Shown: piece by piece, positions 1-6,495 of the stretch
Position numbering within the stretch: the stretch's first letter is position 1
Layout: each line of letters starts with the position of its first letter
DNA from: UBA724 sp964008075
GTDB lineage: Bacteria; Bacteroidota; Bacteroidia; Flavobacteriales; Flavobacteriaceae
DNA length: 19,017 bases
Assembly: GCA_964008075.1 (NCBI GenBank)
Contig: CAXGAP010000024.1
Span: forward strand, 1 to 19,017
Reading direction: 5' to 3'
The notes under the pieces: model-generated
Told to the model about the DNA's origin: nothing
Database searches by the model: none
Seen by the model: the letters and a program-made list of their open reading frames with translations, nothing else
Program-made: the position numbers and the translations under genes

Positions 1-1253
1 TATTGGGAAGCGGCGGCCGAGAATACACCTTTTGTCACCAACTGGCAAAAAGCCCCCAAAAACCACAATTATTCATTGCACCTGGCAATGCAGGAACGGC
101 AGTGTTTGGAACAAACATAGCTGTTTCACCCACAGATTTTCAGGGCTTAAAACAAGCAGCAATAGCCCATCAAATTGAGCTCGTTATCGTTGGCCCTGAA
201 GTTCCTTTGGTAAAGGGGGTTGTTGATTTTTTTGCGAGTGATCAAACGCTATCTCATATCCCTGTGATTGGCCCTTCCAAACAAGGGGCAGAACTTGAGG
301 GCAGTAAGGAATTTGCCAAGGCCTTTATGCAGCGCCATAATATTCCAACGGCAGATCATCAGAGTTTTACTAAAGACAACCTAGCAGAGGGTCTTAGTTA
401 CCTTGAATCGGCCGTACCGCCTTACGTGCTTAAGGCTGATGGATTGGCAGCGGGAAAGGGAGTGGTGATTCTCAACGAGCTTGCCGATGCCAAAGCGGAA
501 CTCACTGCCATGCTTGCCGACGCCAAGTTTGGAGAAGCCAGTCAAAAGGTTGTGATTGAGGAGTTTTTAGATGGGATTGAGCTGTCTTGTTTTGTACTAA
601 CGGATGGAAAATCTTATATAACCCTTCCAATGGCAAAGGATTACAAACGAATTGGTAAGGGCGACACAGGACTTAACACAGGGGGCATGGGTGCTGTTTC
701 TCCAGTTCCTTTTGCTGATGAGGCTTTTATACAAAAAATCAAAACCCAAGTCGTGGAGCCAACCATGCTTGGACTACAAAAAGATGGTATTCCTTACGTG
801 GGGTTTGTTTTTATTGGTTTGATCAAAGTGGGTGAAAACCCCAAGGTGATTGAGTACAACGTGCGTATGGGTGACCCAGAAGCCCAAGTCGTGTTGCCAC
901 GAATCAAAAACGACTTATTCGAACTCTTACAAGCCACCACAACAGCCACCCTAGACAGTATAACCCTTAGTGTTGATGAACGCTCTGCGTCTACGGTTGT
1001 TGCAGTTTCGAATGGTTATCCAGAAAGCTATGAAAAGGGGAAAATAATTACTGGCATAGACCCAACAGACTTTGTTGTACATGCAGGAACGGAAATCGCA
1101 GACGATGGTTTGGTGACTAGTGGAGGACGAGTATTGTCTGCTACTGGCTTTGGGGACAATCACAACCAAGCAATCGCAAAAAGCTATGATGCTTTAGCAA
1201 AAATCGAATTTGAAGGGATGTACTATCGAAAAGACATAGGCTTCGACCTATAG
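1..1253 (+). CDS. purD: Phosphoribosylamine--glycine ligase (GAR synthetase), 5' end cut by window
   Basis: PurD joins glycine to 5-phosphoribosylamine using ATP, giving glycinamide ribonucleotide, the second step of cytosolic purine synthesis. The visible frame opens with the family's N-terminal loop GSGGREYTF, but the codon at base 3 is TTG (Leu) and homologues usually carry a few residues before it (a pattern like MxILIL). The true start is therefore just outside the window, and only about five or six residues are missing. Counting from base 3, the ATP-grasp core covers about residues 100-300 and contains LKADGLAAGKGVVI (residues 143-156), NTGGMGAVSP (225-234) and YNVRMGDPEAQVVLPR (285-300), with the metal and nucleotide ligands intact. 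Total length is near the usual 420 residues and there is no frameshift. Its TAG stop overlaps the stop of the convergent gene on the other strand. Identity is very secure. Confidence 0.97.
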   Translation, partial: LGSGGREYTFCHQLAKSPQKPQLFIAPGNAGTAVFGTNIAVSPTDFQGLKQAAIAHQIELVIVGPEVPLVKGVVDFFASDQTLSHIPVIGPSKQGAELEGSKEFAKAFMQRHNIPTADHQSFTKDNLAEGLSYLESAVPPYVLKADGLAAGKGVVILNELADAKAELTAMLADAKFGEASQKVVIEEFLDGIELSCFVLTDGKSYITLPMAKDYKRIGKGDTGLNTGGMGAVSPVPFADEAFIQKIKTQVVEPTMLGLQKDGIPYVGFVFIGLIKVGENPKVIEYNVRMGDPEAQVVLPRIKNDLFELLQATTTATLDSITLSVDERSASTVVAVSNGYPESYEKGKIITGIDPTDFVVHAGTEIADDGLVTSGGRVLSATGFGDNHNQAIAKSYDALAKIEFEGMYYRKDIGFDL

Positions 1254-1475
1254 AAAGGAATGGGAAGTGGAATCAGTATCCTCTTCACCACTATCACTGA
1301 ATTTTTGGAGCTGCCCAATCCAATAAGACGCTGCAGCAAACCCAATAATCAAAAACACCCAATTGATGCCATTTGCCAAAAACCAGCTGGCGAGTTCAAG
1401 CTCACGCAGGAGGTTGAGGGGTATAAATAAAATTTCTTGAAACAAATAAGCAATCGCTTCTAAAAAAGCTTTCAT
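1248..1475 (-). CDS. Small single-span membrane protein, DUF6341 family
   Basis: A 75-residue protein of unknown function, recognised as the flavobacterial DUF6341 family from the N-terminal pattern MKAFLEAIAYLFQEILF, the middle segment ANGINWVFLII and the C-terminal SHSFL. An amphipathic N-terminal stretch (about residues 1-30) is followed by one hydrophobic span (about 32-52), then a charged, acidic tail (SGEEDTDST) predicted to face the aqueous phase. The frame stays open for 17 more codons upstream, to an ATG at 1526. I chose the ATG at 1473-1475 because homologues begin there, because the extra N-terminus does not resemble the family, and because a good Bacteroidota-type promoter (1496-1526) lies inside that extension. 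The TAG stop at 1248-1250 overlaps the end of purD by six bases. The role is unknown; membrane location is inferred. Confidence 0.85.
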   Translation of the reverse strand: MKAFLEAIAYLFQEILFIPLNLLRELELASWFLANGINWVFLIIGFAAASYWIGQLQKFSDSGEEDTDSTSHSFL

Positions 1476-1495
1476 CTTCTCACTGTTTGGTGGCA

Positions 1496-1526
1496 CAAAA
1501 ATAAGGCATAGGGCCATGAGATACAA
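1496..1526 (-). promoter_or_regulatory. Predicted Bacteroidota sigma-70 promoter for the DUF6341 gene
   Basis: Read on the minus strand, a TTG (complement of 1524-1526) is followed after 20 bases by TATTTTTG (complement of 1496-1503). This fits the Bacteroidota consensus of a -33 TTG and a -7 TAnnTTTG box. Transcription would start around 1488-1491, leaving a leader of roughly 13-16 bases before the ATG at 1475. It is the only -7 candidate in the window where I also see a -33 TTG at near-ideal spacing. It also argues against the longer start at 1526. Confidence 0.6.
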
Positions 1527-1536
1527 CCCAGTCTCT

Positions 1537-1544
1537 TATATTTG
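1537..1544 (+). promoter_or_regulatory. Predicted -7 element (TATATTTG) for the DUF4254-glycosyltransferase operon
   Basis: TATATTTG matches TAnnTTTG and ends 13 bases before the ATG at 1558. The leader would be very short and A-rich, as is common in this phylum. I see no convincing TTG at the -33 position, so the call rests on the -7 box and its placement in a divergent gap. Confidence 0.45.
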
Positions 1545-1557
1545 TTAAAAAAATAAA

Positions 1558-2166
1558 ATGAAGAGCGCAGCGGCCTATTCAATTTTTGAACAAAGTGTTA
1601 AGGACTATCATTTGTTGGATCGCTTAAATCAGACCTACAACAACCCTTATCCAGCCAATTCGGTCGAACACCTGATGTATCGAAAAAACTGGATCGACAC
1701 CATCCAATGGCATTACGAGGACCTGATTCGTGACCCCAACATCAACCCTGTTAAAGCACTTGCGCTTAAACGAAAAATCGATGCATCCAATCAAGATCGC
1801 ACAGATACTGTTGAATATATTGACAGCTATTTCTTCCATCAGTACAGCAGCGTGACCCCTAAAGCCGACGCAACCAGCAACACTGAAAGTCCAGCCTGGG
1901 CATACGATCGTTTGTCGATATTATCACTCAAAATTTATCATATGCTTGAGGAAAGTGAACGCAGTACTGCCTCGGCATCTCATCGCCAGCAGTGCTCCGA
2001 TAAGTTGGCTGTATTGCAAACCCAACGCGAAGAACTATCCCTTGCTATCGATCAATTACTTGATGACCTTTCATCTGGACGTAAGACGATGAAGGTGTAC
2101 AAGCAAATGAAGATGTACAACGACGAGGCATTAAACCCGGTGCTTTATAACCCAAAAACTGACTAA
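1558..2166 (+). CDS. DUF4254 domain-containing protein
   Basis: A 202-residue soluble protein of the DUF4254 family, whose biochemical role is not known to me. It has no signal peptide or membrane span, so it should be cytosolic. It looks mostly alpha-helical. Family-like features include a segment rich in aromatic and charged residues near residues 37-57 (HLMYRKNWIDTIQWHYEDLI), the following DPNINPVKAL stretch, a conserved-looking SYFFHQY segment, and a C-terminal basic helix with KVYKQMKMYNDEALNP. The ATG at 1558 is the first after the divergent promoter gap. The TAA stop (2164-2166) directly abuts the GTG start of the glycosyltransferase with no spacer, indicating translational coupling. 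Pairing of DUF4254 with a family 9 glycosyltransferase recurs in Bacteroidota, from memory of the family, so a role in surface-glycan synthesis is likely but inferred. Confidence 0.85.
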   Translation: MKSAAAYSIFEQSVKDYHLLDRLNQTYNNPYPANSVEHLMYRKNWIDTIQWHYEDLIRDPNINPVKALALKRKIDASNQDRTDTVEYIDSYFFHQYSSVTPKADATSNTESPAWAYDRLSILSLKIYHMLEESERSTASASHRQQCSDKLAVLQTQREELSLAIDQLLDDLSSGRKTMKVYKQMKMYNDEALNPVLYNPKTD

Positions 2167-3189
2167 GTGGCAAGGCCAAAACATCTCATGATTTTTCGCT
2201 TCTCAGCGATGGGAGATGTAGCAATGTTGGTCCCTGTGCTTCGATGTTTGTATGCACAAAACACAAATCTAAAATTAACCCTTGTCACGCGAAAGCGTTT
2301 TGTGCCCATCTTTAAAGAGTTTACAGCACTACAAATTGTGACCCCGGACTTTGCAAATCAACACAAGGGGCTGAAAGGACTTTATCGATTGTATAAGGAA
2401 CTCAAACAACGCAAGCCCCATCGTATTGCAGATATTCATAAAAACCTTCGCACTGCTGTATTGCGAATGTTTTTCAAACTGTCTTTCACACGAATAAAAG
2501 CCATCAACAAAGGTTATGCAGAGCGCAAACGACTGACACATCCTAGCAAAAAAACAATGAAGCCTCTCACGCCACAACACTATCGATATGTAGAGGTTTT
2601 TTCTCGTTTGGGGTTTCCGATTGATCTCGACCAACACGAATTCCCACCCAAGCCAGCTCTTCTAAAGTCGATGATGGACATTGATTTACCTGAAGACAGA
2701 AAATGGATTGGGATTGCACCTTTTGCTGCTCATCCAGGAAAGGTATATCCACTTGATTTGATGCAAAAAGTAGTGGGGTATTTGCAACAACAACACAGTG
2801 TTTTTTTGTTTGGACACGGGTCCAAAGAAACTGATCAAATCAACATATGGGCGAAAGCATATCCTCATGTTGTTTCGCAGGCTTTGGAATTACCCTTTTC
2901 CGAGCAACTTGACCTGATAGCCAACCTCGACATTATGCTGTCGATGGACTCTGCCAATGGGCATTTGGCAGCCAACTTCAATGTACCGGTTGTCACGCTG
3001 TGGGGGATGACACACCCCTTTTTAGGATATTCGCCCTTTGGGCAAAACAATCACTTGTTGGTCGATCGAGAAAGCTTTCCCAAAACACCTACCTCTGCCT
3101 ATGGTAAGACGATTCCAAAAGGGTATAAAGATGCAATGCGAACCATTTCTCCAGAAGAGGTGATTGAAATGGTGTTGGATAAAATCTAG
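2167..3189 (+). CDS. Glycosyltransferase family 9 (ADP-heptose:LPS heptosyltransferase-like)
   Basis: A 340-residue GT-B fold enzyme resembling heptosyltransferases of the WaaC/WaaF type, which add a sugar to lipopolysaccharide core on the inner face of the cytoplasmic membrane. The N-terminal motif RFSAMGDVAMLVPVLRCL (about residues 11-28) is the acceptor-domain signature of family 9. The C-terminal donor-site segment SMDSANGHLAANFNVPVVTLWG (about 259-280) matches the D-S-x-x-x-H-L-A pattern. The enzyme is about the usual length. The start is GTG at 2167, immediately after the upstream stop; an in-frame ATG at 2188 is possible but would remove the basic ARPKHL lead-in that relatives have. 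The exact donor and acceptor cannot be read from sequence; flavobacteria often lack classical heptose cores, so 'heptosyltransferase' should be read as a family name. The stop TAG (3187-3189) abuts the stop of the opposing gene. Confidence 0.88.
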   Translation: MARPKHLMIFRFSAMGDVAMLVPVLRCLYAQNTNLKLTLVTRKRFVPIFKEFTALQIVTPDFANQHKGLKGLYRLYKELKQRKPHRIADIHKNLRTAVLRMFFKLSFTRIKAINKGYAERKRLTHPSKKTMKPLTPQHYRYVEVFSRLGFPIDLDQHEFPPKPALLKSMMDIDLPEDRKWIGIAPFAAHPGKVYPLDLMQKVVGYLQQQHSVFLFGHGSKETDQINIWAKAYPHVVSQALELPFSEQLDLIANLDIMLSMDSANGHLAANFNVPVVTLWGMTHPFLGYSPFGQNNHLLVDRESFPKTPTSAYGKTIPKGYKDAMRTISPEEVIEMVLDKI

Positions 3190-4224
3190 CTATACATCAT
3201 CAAAGTCAACAATGACGCTATCGCTGGTACAGCTTGCTTGGCAGGTCAATACAAGACCCTCTTCCACCTCGCTATCGGATAGAATCTGATTGCTTGACAT
3301 ACTGACTTCACCTTCTTTTACACGCCCAATACAACTTCCACACACCCCTCCCTGACAGGAATATGGGGGGTCGATACCTGCGTCAATGGCAGCTTCTAAA
3401 ATGGTTTTACTGGCATCAGCTGAGAAGGGATGTATCTCATCGTCTAACAGCATTTCGTATGCAATTTTCCCCTCAACCGAACGATCGATTTCAGCCCCTC
3501 CAGTGAAGTGTTCTACATGGATGTTTTCATCACTAACCCCAGAATCTGAAAGCGCCTGAACAGAGGCCTCTATCATGCCTGAAGGCCCACATACATAAAA
3601 CGCGTCAAAGTTAAGTTGGCTAAACAAAGTGTTTCGCACATAGTTGATATGAGACATATCGATTCGCCCAAACAGAGCATCCGAAACCTTCTTACGACTG
3701 TAGATATTGACAATCGACAAGCGATGGTCATAAGCAGACTGTAGTTGCTGCAACTCATCCATAAACATAGTGTCCTCTGCCGATCGGTTGCCATAGACCA
3801 ACACCACATTGCTTTCTGTTTGTTTCAGTGCAGTTTTGGCAATTGACATGATGGGGGTGATGCCACTGCCTGCAGCAAGCAATAAAAGGTTCTTGTTTTG
3901 GTTGGGGATAAATGTAAAACGCCCTTCTGGGACACCTATTTCAAGGGTATCACCAACCTGAATTTTGCGGTTGGCATAATTCGAAAACAACCCATTGGGG
4001 ATGGCTTTGATACCAACACGCAAAAGCCCTTCGTGTGGCGCACTGCAAATAGAGTAGGATCGCCTCACGTCTTCACCATCTATTGTTTGTGATAAAGTGA
4101 GGAACTGTCCAGACTGGAATGAAAAAGGCTCTGTAAGATCTTTTGGTACAGCAAACGAAATGGCAACAGCATCATCTGTCAGACGCTGAACCTCAGCAAC
4201 TTGTAAAGGGTGCAGATCAGGCAT
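3190..4224 (-). CDS. Ferredoxin--NADP reductase-type flavoprotein with C-terminal [2Fe-2S] ferredoxin domain (PaaE/Hmp-like)
   Basis: A 344-residue cytosolic electron-transfer protein. Domains in order are an FAD-binding beta-barrel (about 5-105) with the flavin motif RRSYSIC (54-60), an NAD(P)-binding domain (about 110-240) with AAGSGITPIMS (117-127) and YVCGPSGM (210-217), and a plant-type ferredoxin (about 255-344) with cluster ligands Cys290, Cys295, Cys298 and Cys328 (C-x4-C-x2-C-x29-C), all present. This architecture passes electrons from NAD(P)H through FAD and the cluster to a partner, as in the phenylacetyl-CoA epoxidase reductase PaaE. No paa genes are nearby, so a general ferredoxin-NADP reductase role is as likely and the partner is unknown. 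The frame is open upstream to 4317, but I start at the ATG at 4222-4224. Family members begin about there, and the longer version would run through the divergent promoter and into the facing gene. Confidence 0.9.
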   Translation of the reverse strand: MPDLHPLQVAEVQRLTDDAVAISFAVPKDLTEPFSFQSGQFLTLSQTIDGEDVRRSYSICSAPHEGLLRVGIKAIPNGLFSNYANRKIQVGDTLEIGVPEGRFTFIPNQNKNLLLLAAGSGITPIMSIAKTALKQTESNVVLVYGNRSAEDTMFMDELQQLQSAYDHRLSIVNIYSRKKVSDALFGRIDMSHINYVRNTLFSQLNFDAFYVCGPSGMIEASVQALSDSGVSDENIHVEHFTGGAEIDRSVEGKIAYEMLLDDEIHPFSADASKTILEAAIDAGIDPPYSCQGGVCGSCIGRVKEGEVSMSSNQILSDSEVEEGLVLTCQASCTSDSVIVDFDDV

Positions 4225-4237
4225 AGTAATTTTTTTA

Positions 4238-4271
4238 CAAACATATAAAAATGATATCTTTGAACGACCAA
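4238..4271 (-). promoter_or_regulatory. Predicted promoter for the flavoprotein gene
   Basis: On the minus strand, TATGTTTG (complement of 4238-4245) fits the TAnnTTTG -7 box, and a TTG (complement of 4269-4271, within a T-rich run) lies 23 bases upstream, at the long end of accepted spacing. The -7 box ends 13 bases before the ATG at 4224, giving a very short leader. The -33 part overlaps the leader of the divergent gene. Confidence 0.5.
4255..4262 (+). promoter_or_regulatory. Predicted -7 element (TATCTTTG) for the DUF5687-ABC operon
   Basis: TATCTTTG fits TAnnTTTG and lies 18 bases before the ATG at 4281. It falls inside the longer version of the reading frame that begins at 4251, which supports the downstream start. 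No clear TTG is seen at -33; the upstream DNA is a T-run. Confidence 0.5.
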
Positions 4272-4280
4272 AAAAAATCG

Positions 4281-5756
4281 ATGTTTCTTCGCTTACTTCA
4301 ACTGCAGTGGAAATCATATCGTCGCTCCTCAGCCTTTACTTCAGGGGTTGTTACTTCCATATTCTATGTCTTTGGGATGCTCTATTTTATAGGGATATTC
4401 TCTTTATTGGGGTTTGGAAGTTTTTATTTAATCGATGAAGACATGGGGGTTGACCCCTTGCAGTTCATCAATAAGTATATGGTTTATGGCACTAGCTTTT
4501 GGGTGGTGTGGCGCTATTTTATCCAGAAAATGCCAGTGATGAACATAAAAGGCCTATTGTCTTTACCAGTGAGGGAAAACACCATTGTTCACTATGCACT
4601 TGGGCGAACGCTTTTTTCCTTTTTTAATATCTCAAACGCTTTTTTCTTTGTCCCTTTTTCTATTGTTCTAGTCAATAATGGATACCCCATTACACAAGTG
4701 TTAAGCTGGCATATTGCCATCATTGCAATTGTATTTTGTACAAACTATATCAATATCCTCATCAATGATCGCAATGATGTGTTCTATATTGTTGCGACTG
4801 TTTTGATTTTGTTTGCAGGGCTTCAGTACTATGATATTTTTGATATCACTCAGCACATGGGACCAGTGTTTGACACTTTTTACACCAACCCCGTTTACAC
4901 CATAATCCCATGGCTGATTTTGATTTTACTTTATCGATCGACTTTTACTCATTTTAAGCATCGAATGTATCTAGATTCAGGGCTACAAGACGTGAAGAAA
5001 GAGGCACAAAACCTACAGTTGGGATGGCTCAATCGCTTTGGACGAACTACCATTTTTATCAAAAACGACATCAAACTTATTTTGCGAAACAAGCGCTCCA
5101 AAATGACTATTTGGGTCTCAATAGGATTCTTGTTTTATGGGCTACTTTTTTTTACAGACTCTTCAGGCGGCCTATACAACGCTCCATTTTGGAAGATCTT
5201 TGCTGGGATTTTTGTAACAGGAGGATTTTTGTTCACCTTCGGGCAATATGTGCCAAGCTGGGATAGCTCCTATTACCCTTTGATGATGAGTCAAAACATT
5301 GTTTACAGAGAGTATCTCAACGCCAAATGGACGATGATCACAATCGCAACCTTGATTAGCACAGCGCTGGGGAGTTTTTATATCATTTTCGGCTGGGATG
5401 TTTATGCAGCAATCCTCACAGGTGCAATCTACAATATTGGCGTCAATGGGCACTTGGTTTTGCTTTCAGGCGCGTTTATCAAATCACCCATTGATTTGAC
5501 ATCAACAACAAAACCCTTTGGAGACAAGCAAGCGTTCAACGCAAAGACACTTTTGTTGAGCTTGCCAAAATTATTTTTGCCCATGATCCTTTATTATATT
5601 GGGAGTTTATTTGGAGGAGAATGGGTGGGCTATATCACAGTTGCCTTTACTGGTTTGCTAGGATTTTTTTTAAAAAACAAAGTTTTTAACTGGATTGAAA
5701 ACCTTTACAAAGTAGAAAAACACAAAACCTTAGAGGCGTATAAACAAAACTCATGA
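4281..5756 (+). CDS. DUF5687 family membrane protein, ABC transporter permease partner
   Basis: A 491-residue integral membrane protein of the DUF5687 family, with about ten or more hydrophobic spans spread over its length and a large loop of mixed charge around residues 225-265. It begins MFLRLLQLQWKSYRRSSAF; the family typically opens with a short amphipathic lead of this kind (LxWKSxxRSxxF) before the first span. The frame is also open from an ATG at 4251, but I prefer 4281 because the -7 box TATCTTTG sits between the two and homologues start at the equivalent of 4281. It overlaps the ABC ATPase gene by four bases (ATGA), showing tight coupling. The likely role is the transmembrane half of an ABC-2-like transporter, direction probably export. 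The substrate cannot be inferred. Confidence 0.88.
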   Translation: MFLRLLQLQWKSYRRSSAFTSGVVTSIFYVFGMLYFIGIFSLLGFGSFYLIDEDMGVDPLQFINKYMVYGTSFWVVWRYFIQKMPVMNIKGLLSLPVRENTIVHYALGRTLFSFFNISNAFFFVPFSIVLVNNGYPITQVLSWHIAIIAIVFCTNYINILINDRNDVFYIVATVLILFAGLQYYDIFDITQHMGPVFDTFYTNPVYTIIPWLILILLYRSTFTHFKHRMYLDSGLQDVKKEAQNLQLGWLNRFGRTTIFIKNDIKLILRNKRSKMTIWVSIGFLFYGLLFFTDSSGGLYNAPFWKIFAGIFVTGGFLFTFGQYVPSWDSSYYPLMMSQNIVYREYLNAKWTMITIATLISTALGSFYIIFGWDVYAAILTGAIYNIGVNGHLVLLSGAFIKSPIDLTSTTKPFGDKQAFNAKTLLLSLPKLFLPMILYYIGSLFGGEWVGYITVAFTGLLGFFLKNKVFNWIENLYKVEKHKTLEAYKQNS

Positions 5757-6448
5757 TTCGGATTGAACAATTGACAAAACAATATGGAGAAACAACAGTT
5801 CTCAACGTCCCTGAAATGGACATACCAAAAGGGCAAATTTTTGGGCTTGTAGGGAATAATGGAGCTGGAAAAACCACCTTTTTTAGTTTGCTGCTAGACC
5901 TCATTCAAGCCACTTCAGGAACTGTAACGATCGATGACATTCTTGTGCATTCCTCTGAGGATTGGAAGAAAAAAACAGCTGCTTTTTTAGACGACAGCTT
6001 CTTGATCGGCTATTTGATGCCAGAGGAGTATTTTTATTTTATTGGCGAACTTAGAGGGGTGTCAAAAGAAGAGGTCGATGATTTGTTGACAGGGTATATC
6101 GATTTTTTTAATGATGAAATTTTAAATAAAAACAAATATATCCGCGATTTATCAAAGGGAAATCAGAAGAAAGTAGGGGTAGTGGCAACATTTATCGGCG
6201 AACCCGAACTGTTGATTCTCGACGAACCCTTTGCCAATTTAGACCCCACAACACAAATTCGGCTTAAGGAGCTTTTGTCGGAAAAAGCAAAAGACGCTAA
6301 CACAACAGTTCTGATTTCTAGTCATGACATTCAGCATGTTACAGAGGTTTGTGAGCGCATCGCTGTTTTGGAAAAAGGTGAAATTGTAAAGGATTTGAAA
6401 ACCTCATCTAAAACACTGAAAGAGCTAGAAACGTTTTTCTCTAAATAA
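5753..6448 (+). CDS. ABC transporter ATP-binding protein
   Basis: A 231-residue nucleotide-binding subunit that would hydrolyse ATP on the cytoplasmic face to drive the DUF5687 permease encoded just upstream. Walker A is GNNGAGKTT (34-42), the ABC signature is LSKGNQ (133-138, with K and N differing from the usual LSGGQ), and Walker B plus catalytic glutamate are LLILDEP (153-159, Glu158). The D-loop is NLDP and the switch histidine His191 is in SSHD. At the place expected for the Q-loop (about residues 76-84) I see AAFLDDSFL, with no glutamine, a substitution seen in several ABC-2-type exporters. The DrrA-like overall form fits an exporter ATPase. The start ATG overlaps the permease stop. 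A 47-base gap with no obvious promoter separates it from the next gene. Confidence 0.93.
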   Translation: MIRIEQLTKQYGETTVLNVPEMDIPKGQIFGLVGNNGAGKTTFFSLLLDLIQATSGTVTIDDILVHSSEDWKKKTAAFLDDSFLIGYLMPEEYFYFIGELRGVSKEEVDDLLTGYIDFFNDEILNKNKYIRDLSKGNQKKVGVVATFIGEPELLILDEPFANLDPTTQIRLKELLSEKAKDANTTVLISSHDIQHVTEVCERIAVLEKGEIVKDLKTSSKTLKELETFFSK

Positions 6449-6495
6449 TCAATAGCCGTAAGATAACAAACCATCAAAAAAAGAGTTTTAGTTAT

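Noticed and set aside
1476..1526. N-terminal extension of the DUF6341 protein
   Set aside because: Homologues start at the equivalent of 1475, and a well-spaced TTG/TATTTTTG promoter occupies the extension.
4225..4317. N-terminal extension of the flavoprotein to the ATG at 4317
   Set aside because: It would cross the predicted promoter and overlap the divergent DUF5687 gene, and the added residues do not resemble the flavin-binding barrel.
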